Shown here: positions 55,546-64,000 of the stretch, piece by piece
How positions within the stretch are numbered: the first letter of the stretch is position 1
Layout of the letters: every line of letters begins with the position of its first letter
DNA from: Pomacea canaliculata
Lineage: Eukaryota > Mollusca > Gastropoda > Architaenioglossa > Ampullariidae
DNA length: 64,000 nt
NCBI RefSeq assembly: GCF_003073045.1
Contig: NC_037602.1
Span: 620,001 to 684,000, forward strand
Reading direction: 5' to 3'
Position numbers and translations under genes: made by a program
The notes under the pieces: model-generated
What the model saw: only the letters and a program-made list of their open reading frames with translations
Database searches by the model: none
What the model was told of the DNA's origin: nothing

Positions 55546-55883
55546 ACTAACTGGGCCCCACGTTGCTTAACTTCGGTGATCAGACGCGAACGGGTGTGTT
55601 CAACGGGGTATGGCCGTGAGGGAAGTGGATAACCGAGTGGTTAGAGCGCTGGCGTCCGAACTGAGAGGGCGCTGGTTCAATGCCCGATCAGCGCAGTAAA
55701 CTTCCACCAGTCGACCCATTTAGTGTAAATAGGTACATGTATCTGATTCCATAGAGGGTTGGGGGAGGTAAGGCAGCGAGGGACAGATGGGCAGCGCCCT
55801 CATCTAAAGCTGATCCTGAGAAAAGTGAGGTCTGTAACACCTCACCCCAACGACCCGAAAAGGTTATGGGATGACCTTTACCT
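55546..55883 (+). mobile_element. Composite SINE: antisense 5S piece, tRNA-like head, body
   Basis: 338 bp flanked by a perfect 12-bp target duplication TAACTTGTTGGT (55,534-55,545 and 55,884-55,895). The first 73 bases are the antisense of the 5' part of 5S rRNA (minus strand: ACGGCCATACCCCGTTGAAC, then ACACCCGTTCGCGTCTGATC, ACCGAAGTTAAGCAACG). Next comes a tRNA-like head with box A GATAACCGAGTGGTTAGAGC and box B GGTTCAATGCC. The body is GTCGACCCATTTAGTGTAAA, then GGCAGCGCCCTCATCTAAAG and GGTTATGGGATGACCTTTAC. The target duplication encloses the 5S part, so it moved as one unit. The two Pol III-type modules point away from each other. Confidence 0.85.
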
Positions 55884-55899
55884 TAACTTGTTGGTCATT

Positions 55900-58041
55900 G
55901 TCGAGAAAATGGTTTCGGAGTATGGTGTTGGTTTCTGACCATAGTATAGTCGTTACAGCTAGAAGATAGCAGGTAGCCATTAGGTCTTTTACATGGAAAA
56001 TCGTTCTAGTTACTGAAGTAGTTTAAAGTAATCTACCTCCTCGGCTACTTTCACTTTTCAAGACGACTTGTTGTCATACACCCTGATGTGGTTTGAGAGT
56101 CGATAGGAAAACGCTCACCAAATGTCCCGTCAAGGTGGACTAGATCGACAGGTAACACGTGGGTTACTATGTATCTCCTAGATTTCTGCGATCTTTACTG
56201 GCCTATTAGTATTCCTTCCCTAATTCTTCTTATACCGTACTTGTCACGTGACCTTTTGTCAGACCGCGAGATGGCTGTGCAGTCCCTCCCAGGCACACCC
56301 TGTGGAACATACCCCACATGAGCAGGTGCTCAACTGACGACTAACCACAGACTTTAAGAGGTTGGGGGAGAAGGAAGTGCAGGACAGGGCTGCGATGGCT
56401 GCTAACCGCCTCATTACCAATTCCCTACGGAGGATACCGACAGATTTGTGTACCGTTAAAGCGCTCGGGGAAGGATGTCGGTAGGCGTGCGTGTCCATGG
56501 TGCAATGTGCAACTCTTCCGCTCAAGGTGATGCACGCGCCCCTCGCTGCTGCACCCGCACGCCTTTGCCACTGCATGCGCGCACATTTATCTGCACACAT
56601 GCACCGAAGACAAGGTTTCTTTGTGACTGCCTGCACGCCATTAGTTGGCAGTGGAGACGTCGTGTGTAGGTCATGGTAGGGGCAAGTTCACAGCCCCCAC
56701 TCATTTCCACCGCCGATAGACTCGGGCAACGCGATAAAGTGTGTAGTGGAGGTTGTGGCGTGCTGAGCACAGATCAGTCCCCCTCCCTTGCCCAGCACGC
56801 ACCACCAGTTAGTGGCTTGGAGTGAGCAGTACAAATCAGCCTACATTCCATTATGTAACCATTGCTACAAAATCTGACCCACTGACCGTTACTGACTTCA
56901 CAACAGCGACCATTGTGAGGCGCCACCATCTGCATGCGTCCTCGTGTCCTACAGACAAGAATAGCTGTCGTGCTCCTCTCAAGCGGGGTCTTCCGCTGAC
57001 CGCAATTCACTCAAGTCATGCCCATCAGCACTGGCCCAGAACTGCCTTCACATCCGACTTGACAGTTTCCTGTCACGTGCTACACCTGCCCCCACACACG
57101 TACACATACAAATTCCTCTGTTGAAATGACAAACTTCATTACTGCTCAGAAACATTTTATCTTCGGATGCTGATGACATTTGTATTTCACAGATTAGCAA
57201 CAATTATTTCTATTCCTCACAAAGAAACTGTTGGATTTCTTTAGTTCAAATCTTTCGAGGCCATATTATTTAAAACTTTTGCAGGGCAGTATCTGCCAGC
57301 ATTAAGAAATAAAGCATCACATATCCAGATACAGGACACTGTGGCAAGCAAATTCCCTACATTACTATTTGTTTTAAAACATAAAAAACAGACTAATGCA
57401 ACAACAGAATATTTCAACAATGCAAAACAAATCAATAACAAACTTTAACAAGAAGAGTCTTTAAAACTTAATAAGAAACAAAAACTTGGTCACAAACATT
57501 TCCAGGAAACTAGCATTCAGATTTCAAGGGTACATTTATAAAAGTCTGACCCAAGGATAATTATCTGTAGCAATACATTTGAATAAGGTTTTGCTTTAAT
57601 ACTTTCTAGTATACCTCACAAAAGACTGCAACTGGACATTAAAGCATGCTTTATTGTAATATATGACAGTCACCCTTGAAAGGGACGGTGGGAAATTAGA
57701 GACCCAATAACATTTAACTGACTTCGAAAGTAGACAAAAAACAATCAAATTTAAAAGTATTATCACAACCACCTCAGTCAAACTTAAGCTCTATATTTTC
57801 AAAGCACTGCTTACATTTTTTCTAAATGGGCAGTTTCTTAAATCTGTGAACACTTTTAATTTAAACTACACAGCAGTATCACGTGAACTACTAAATAATA
57901 CTCGATACTGATGAGAAAGCTTTAAACCACATTGTAAATCCTGGGAAAAAAAAACAACCCCTTGTGTTGTTGAAGTGAAAGCACAATCAGTTCTGGAATA
58001 TGCACAGCCCTCTCCAAGTCCATGACCACAGCTTATGTGTC
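55900..58041. other. Intergenic region and ALDH 3' UTR
   Basis: No gene to about 57,200. The part from about 57,240 to 58,041 is AT-rich and probably contains the ALDH 3' UTR. AATAAA on the minus strand occurs near 57,645-57,650. The GC-richer patch at 56,260-56,760 with an open minus-strand frame is not supported as coding. Confidence 0.4.
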
Positions 58042-61000
58042 TCAGACATGGAGAAAGCTGGCTAAATGGCTGTGTTCAGGTAACTGCTTATGAATTTTTT
58101 GTGGAATTTTGATCACAACCTGGAATTAAACATTTAACAATATGTAATACCCTTAGGCATCATCAAACAAAAATGTTAATTCATGTATAGTTGCATATAC
58201 ACAGGCCACAAAACAGAAACATCTACATCTGACTATTTTCCTCACATGCTGGACTAAATTACACATTTTTATTTTATCTCCTCACTGAGAATTTGTGTTC
58301 TTCTAACACAATATTGAGATAAATTCTTTTCTCAAAAACTTGTTAATTTACTGTCAATTTGCAAACATCTATGTGCATGTGAATGCATGTGTGTGCCTGC
58401 TTGCATGTGTGTCTGTGAGCCTCCATGTCTGCATGCCTACACACATGTACACGTTAGCATAGATATATGATGAATCTCAACATTTACTTACTGTTTCTGT
58501 AAGCTAAGTAAACAACTAAGGTATTCCAGACTGAGCTAGCTATGCCTTCAAAATAGCTCCTGGAGCCAGATAGGAATTAAATCTCGAGAACTTATCACCT
58601 ATCAATTTCACATGGTGATAAGCACTAGAATGCCCCCAAATAACTAGTTATATGCACAATACATGTGTAGATGCATATTTAAAAAAAATGCTTCAATCAG
58701 CATGCTCTACTTTAAAGTTTGAGAACTACCAACAAGAAAGCACCAGCTTAAAGTAACTGCAGACCACTTACGTTCTTTACTTCAACATACTGCTGAAGCC
58801 CATACTCGCCCCTGAAAGTGGACAACAGTGAAACACTTAAAACACAATCATTTAGTGAGAGGAAACTCTCCAAACTAGTTTATAACTTGCTATAATGAAA
58901 ACTATAAATGCTAGTTACTGTCTGATGTTTTGTACAGTGAAAAAAAAAAAATGCTGTCATCCACTATAAAAAGTGAATTACTACAGCTGATTAATACAAA
59001 TATACTTCAACAGATACTTTTGAAAGGCAAACATCAAAGAGAAGCTACTCACAGTTCACGCCCAATGCCAGACATTTTAAATCCACCAAATGGTGCCTGC
59101 GGTGTCACAGCTTCATAGCAGTTCACCCTGCAGTGGAACAGTGAGATTAGCACTTGATGTCGCATCACTCCCTAACATGCTCTGTGAGATTAGCACTTAA
59201 TGTACCACTCTAACATGCTCTGGGAGAAGAGGTGTAAGGAAAGAGTGGGAGTACATGTGTCTCTGCTGTAACAACGATCATTAGATGAACAAAGGACACC
59301 AGACACTAACATGCAAGGCAGATGAAGGTGATTATGACTATGCTCTCTCTGTAGCATGCAAGTACCACCACAAATACTTAATTTGCAGACAAGGGACAAA
59401 ACAGAACAGTAAAAGCAAGGCCGGCGGCAAAGCGAGAAAATGCAAGAGCCTTGTGCTGGTAAAGTCGACAGTCTAGCTGCCTGATGTAAAAAAATCTAAC
59501 AGGAAACTTTATGAAACACACATACCAAACAGTGCCGGCACGCACGCTGCTGGCAAAGGTCAGAGCTGTGTCAAGATCCTTTGTGAAGATGGCGGCACCC
59601 AGTCCATATTTGGTGCTGTTAGCTCGCTCAATAGCTTCATCTAGGTCCTTAAACTTCAGAAGTTGCTGAACAGGTCCAAATATCTGTTCAAGTGGAAAAG
59701 AATACAAGTGTCTACAATATGAATATGTAGGTACAACTGATTCCAACAATTTGAAACATGCTCAACAAAATTGCCAAAATCATCACTGAAACCATGCATA
59801 AACATTTTGCAGAATGTATAAAGAGCAATTAATTAAACACAATCAACAAATAAAATCAAACATTCCCAGTCATTAGTCATTCAAAAGTCTTGTTACTTCT
59901 TCTGTGGCGATGGTCATTTGGTCTGTGACATTGGAGAAGACAGTGGGCTGAATGAAGTAGCCCTTGTTACCAAGACGATCTCCCCCAGCCTCCAGCGTGG
60001 CACCCTCCTCCTTGCCCTTGTTGATCAGACCCAAGATCTTCTCAAACTGGTCAGCGTCGATCTGGAGACAAAGTTTAGAAAAGGTCTTCCTTTGATCACA
60101 AACTTCTGGTATTATACTTTAAGATTGAAACTCCTGGTATTATACTTAAAGTTTACTTTCAGAAAGAATAAACATGAGAAAGAAAATTTACTATCACACA
60201 TACCTGAGGACCGTTAATTGTCTTTTCATCAAAGGGATCCCCAACAGTGCGCTGGTTGGCAAGCTCTACTGTTTTCTTTACAAACTGATCATAAATGCTT
60301 TCATGGACAAAGGTGCGGGTGGCTGCGACACAGCACTGGCCCATGTTGGTCATGCAGGCGTTCTGAGCCCAGACAGCAGCCGTATCCACTGAAATAGAAA
60401 AGTGCAGATTAGTGAGAATGACAGAAGCTGTGTCCACTGAAACAATATACTGCAGATTTGTAGGAAATGATTACTAGAGGCAAGAACCTTTTGTCTTGTG
60501 CAGCTTCTCATTTCTGGTGTTCTGCTAGCACTGTCTGGCAGACAATAATTAATATTAATAATAAATGCAAAATTTGTAAAACACATACTCACACTCCTAA
60601 GGAGCATGCTCTCAGTGCTTAAGAACAAGAATAAAACATGGACTGCATACAAGGGACAGGAAAACAAATAACATATGAACTATAAAAGAATAAACAACCG
60701 TACTAAACAGAAAATAAAATCAATTACCACAAAACACAAAAAAGGAACCAAATAACAAGAACAAAATAATGAGGTGGATAGAAAGAAAAGTCACAGATTA
60801 GAAAAGACAGGATGATTGAGACACACAGCATTATTAAAAAACAGGATGATAGAGACACACACACATAGTGTAAGCATTAAATGACAGAAGAGACAAACTA
60901 CTACTTCACTACGCACCGTCGACATCATGCATAAAGATGGCTGGACTTTGCCTCCCAGTTCAAGGGTTGTCCTCTTGAGGTTTGATGACCCTGCTGCCCT

Positions 61001-61709
61001 CAGTATAATCTGGCCAACCTGTGCAGTAATGAGATATATTTGAGACAAAGAATCAAAGCATCTCATGATAATAGTTCATCATATTGTCAAAAGCAGCAAG
61101 CTATGTCCCTTTAAACTACAACATATGAATGAGACTATTACTGTCAATTACTGTTTTTCAAACTTAAGCATTGTCTCCTGGCACACATTAGAACATGCAA
61201 TAAACCAAAGCATCATCTCTTAGCAATTGTTCTCCTTGGTGTAATCGCTCTGTTTAATTACCACAGTATACAAACTGATTTTTATCCAGTAATATTGTAT
61301 GTGTATTCAGGTATTTTTCTGAAGCTGATATCACTAGAAACTGTTTACGCTATAAATTACATGTTGTGTTATAGATTTATAATATGCAGCCTAACACGCC
61401 TCTGAGCAAGTGTAAGTTAAAAGTGACACTGTACCTTGATGCACAAATTAATGGAACAGTTTTTGCATCTCTAATAGACTGAAGTAATCAGGTATATGGA
61501 TATCAATGTTCAACAATTTAAAGCATCGCAAAAGTCATAAAAAAAAAACATTAAGCATTATAGCTGGGGCAATACAAGACAGTTCAGGTCATGTACCTCT
61601 GTCGATCCAGTAAAAGCCACTTTGTCAATTCCTGTATGGTTGGTGATTGCAGCCCCAGCAGTGGGACCATAGCCAGGCAACACTGCTACCACACCAGGGG
61701 AAATCCAGC
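58042..61709 (-). CDS. Aldehyde dehydrogenase (ALDH1/ALDH2 type), 3' half
   Basis: NAD-dependent oxidation of aldehydes to acids. Minus-strand exons 61,709-61,597 ([20 protein letters not shown] then AFTGSTE), 61,018-60,917 ([20 protein letters not shown] then LGGK), 60,388-60,204 ([20 protein letters not shown]), 60,061-59,897 ([20 protein letters not shown]), 59,683-59,526 ([20 protein letters not shown]), 59,127-59,053 ([20 protein letters not shown]), 58,811-58,772 ([12 protein letters not shown]) and 58,119-58,042 ([12 protein letters not shown] then stop). The nucleotide-binding FTGSTEVG, the general-base Glu in LELGGK and the catalytic Cys in GQCC are present. All phases agree, except that two exons each lack one base in a homopolymer: after LGGK (AAA for AAAA) and at AGFPPG (CCCC for CCCCC). 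The C-terminus is about 14 residues longer than usual. The N-terminal half, with the coenzyme fold start, lies beyond 64,000, so the ALDH1 versus mitochondrial ALDH2 choice is open. Confidence 0.95.
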
Positions 61710-63309
61710 CTATAGTCACAATACTATGTAAGAAGGCAATGTCCATCAAGCATCAGCAGAAATTAAAAAATGTTATATTATATTATTATTTTCAATGGTT
61801 TTCACTCTTTATAGTTTGCAGAAAGACTTTTCTAACATCCTGCACATTTATGATGTAATGACCCAGTAATATCATTTCTCAAACACCACTTGTTCAGTTT
61901 AGAATGCAGCCTATCTGCAGCAATAGGAGGCTAAATAATAGCTTGTAAAAAATACAACTGCAACATTTTATTGTGTGATGGAAACGAGATTGCAGAATTC
62001 CATTAATTTCAGCTATTGCAGGACTCCATATAAAAAATAATGTAACTAAAAACTTCAAAATATTCAGGCTTTAAATACACATAAATCAAGTGTGCGCGTG
62101 TTTAATTTCAATCCAAGGGAAGCAACTTTTTAAAAGCCTCCAACACCATATCAGACCACACTGAAAATAAGGACTTCTAAGGACCTAAGGCTCTGGAAAC
62201 TATTTTAAAGACCATTTGATGTTTTCATAACGTGCGAACAAAACTAAATATAAGTCATCTGTCACTAATTTTATTTTTTCACAGATTTATAGATTAAAGA
62301 AAGAGGATGTAACACAATTTGGGGCACAATTTAATTAGCAATTTTCTTATCAGGGCTGAAAATGTTTCAGCTCTAAGGTGTTTTTTATTCTTCCCATATT
62401 TTTCTGCTTTTAAATTAGCTTCAGTCATGGAAGCAATATTCAAAGATATATTGCAAATTTCTCACTGTGCTTTTGTCTTTTTTCCCTACAATATACAGTT
62501 TTTGTAATTGTTTTCCTTTAACTATGCTGGAAACTGCACATTACAACTTTCCAGGGATGATGTTTTTGTTTGCTGCCCTGCTGTTTGCATAAAAAAATGT
62601 ATCCAGAATGAAGCCTATCACACAAATAAAAATTATTCCTTATGCATGAGTGGGAGTTAAAATGTTTCTTGGGACTCAAGTAAGTCAATCCAAACATCAC
62701 ACATTTTTTATGTCTGAAGTTCACAAAATCTGAAGAATTGTTAGTGATCAAAATAGCCTGACAATAAATGATTTAAAACATATGTATGTGGATAGATACC
62801 CCATTGTCTTTTATATAGCTGTCTCTTATGACCGCCCAGAATTTTTTTTTGTCACTTTCCTATTCCCCTTCACCTTTCAACCCACTGAGCCCTCCAGTGT
62901 TGAATGTGAGCTTGTGATGAAGAACTTCAAAGCCTTTTATAGCTCCCAACCTCATGACATTTCTATTCTGAATAGTGACAGTTAAAAGTCGCAAATCTAT
63001 TTAAAACTTGCACAATGAAAAACTAGGATTGTTGGAACTGTCTTCCTATAGTTCTCCTTATTCTTACCAAGTTCAGATCTCATCCTTTTTGACTGCTTGC
63101 CCCCTTCCAGTCATTTAAAATTTTATTTTTTGCCCCAGGTTGTTTTTTTTTTACAGGATGGAGATGTCACACCCTTACTTATGGCAGGAAAGAATGGTTT
63201 GACTCAGGGCAGGGAGGTGAAAAGCACAGACGATGCTGGTTACATCAGCAGTTATTATTACAATAGTAGGTATGCTTGGATAATTGCTTCAATCTAGCCT
63301 ATCAAGTAT
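61710..63309. other. ALDH intron sequence
   Basis: No exon of the ALDH N-terminal half (PWNFP or similar) is found on the minus strand. AT-rich, with no recognised repeat. The next ALDH exon must lie outside the window. Confidence 0.5.
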
Positions 63310-63836
63310 CCTCTTCTTCTTGTTCCTAATCATCCCCATTGGAGCATAGAGCCGTAACTAACCATGCCATCGGACCCAGTTCTGGGCGTCCCTTTCCAGT
63401 TGGGACCATGTCATGCCAGCTGCCCCCGGCCTTGTTGTAGACTGATCTCTTCCATGTCTGTCTGGGTCTCTCAAACCTGCGCCTCCCCTGTGAGTTCCAG
63501 CTCAGCTTTTTGAAAGGTCAGCCAGCTTTTTGAAAGGTGTGACTGATCCAGCTCCACTTCCGCTTCTTGATGTTTAGGCTGGCAGGTTTTAGGTTGTTTC
63601 TTTCCCATAGGTCTGTATTAGAGATCTTCTTGGGCCATCTGATGTTGAGGATGTGGCGAAAACGTCTGCTGACAAATGTCTGAATCTTGTTGGTGATGGT
63701 GTTTGTCACATGCCATGTCTCAGATCCACATAGAAGGACTGACTTTACATTTGCGTTGAAGATGCGGATCTTGGTGTGTAGAGATAATGCTTTGGAGTTC
63801 CAGTTTGAAAGCAATAAGTATGTCTTGTAGATTTTG
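63310..63836 (-). mobile_element. LINE (RTE-like) RT C-terminal fragment in ALDH intron
   Basis: Minus strand reads LSLHTKIRIFNANVKSVLLC, then GSETWHVTNTITNKIQTFVS and RRFRHILNIRWPKKISNTDL, then KKRKWSWISHT. This is the conserved thumb and C-terminal region (KIRIFNSNVKSVLLYGSETW, INKCLRRILNIRWP..ISN..LW, RKWGWIGHTLRK). The downstream part includes the tail with QTWKRSVYNKAGGSWHDMV-like text, and the element ends near 63,310. Same strand as the host gene. Confidence 0.85.
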
Positions 63837-64000
63837 ACAGGACTATGACAAGATTTGGAATAGTGGAGTGGAAGAAGAATAACAAATACACTTTACAGAA
63901 AATAAGGACCAACAAGCACCTTACTGCAATTTATAAGGATCAATTCACTAAAATTAAGCACTTTAATGTCTTATTTTGCCCACCCCAAATCTACAAGCAC

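Noticed and set aside
55619-55700. Functional tRNA gene
   Set aside because: It has A and B box-like text, but it is the head of a SINE bounded by target duplications, and the arms pair poorly.
56259-56636. 125-codon Cys-rich minus-strand frame
   Set aside because: The cysteines show no regular spacing, there is no signal peptide, and the region is simply GC-richer.

Overview
This is a eukaryotic nuclear window, most likely from a mollusc and probably a gastropod. The reasons are short exons with GT-AG splice sites, secreted C1q, von Willebrand A (vWA) and discoidin-type genes, spliceosomal snRNA genes linked to 5S rDNA, and many tRNA-derived SINEs, MITEs and LINE fragments. The species is inferred, not read directly. 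Most open frames of 60-150 codons here are chance frames. Real coding sequence sits in short exons that I joined only where splice sites and reading phase agreed.

Layout. Positions 1-4,270 hold transposon debris (a diverged LTR-type fossil, LINE pieces) and one U6 snRNA gene. Positions 4,273-12,453 are two tandem 3.5-kb units, each with U1 (+), U2 (+) and 5S rRNA (-). The second unit carries a 1-kb TIR transposon. A third, truncated unit with U1 lies at 37,597-38,925. Positions 13,351-16,772 are a secreted C1q-domain gene (-). A segmental duplication follows: block A (17,138-26,099) and block B (42,020-48,792), about 24.9 kb apart. Each carries a secreted-type gene with two vWA domains on the minus strand. 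Only copy B has the signal-peptide exons and promoter (to about 49,500). Between the blocks lies a minus-strand gene with a discoidin-like (F5/8 type C) domain (29,192-34,612), with a possible signal-peptide exon at 36,831-36,904. An unrecognised plus-strand gene or element lies at 39,225-40,925. Positions 50,000-57,900 are poor in genes but hold a composite 5S/tRNA SINE (55,546-55,883). Positions 58,042-61,709 are the 3' half of an ALDH1/ALDH2-type aldehyde dehydrogenase gene (-), whose 5' exons lie beyond the window.

How it fits together. C1q, vWA and discoidin-like domains are extracellular recognition or adhesion modules, and all four such genes lie on the minus strand, so this may be a small cluster of secreted recognition proteins. 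Transposon insertions present in one duplicate and absent from the other give an internal record of events after the duplication. Two single-base homopolymer deletions in otherwise well-conserved ALDH exons suggest residual long-read assembly errors, so apparent frame breaks elsewhere need caution.
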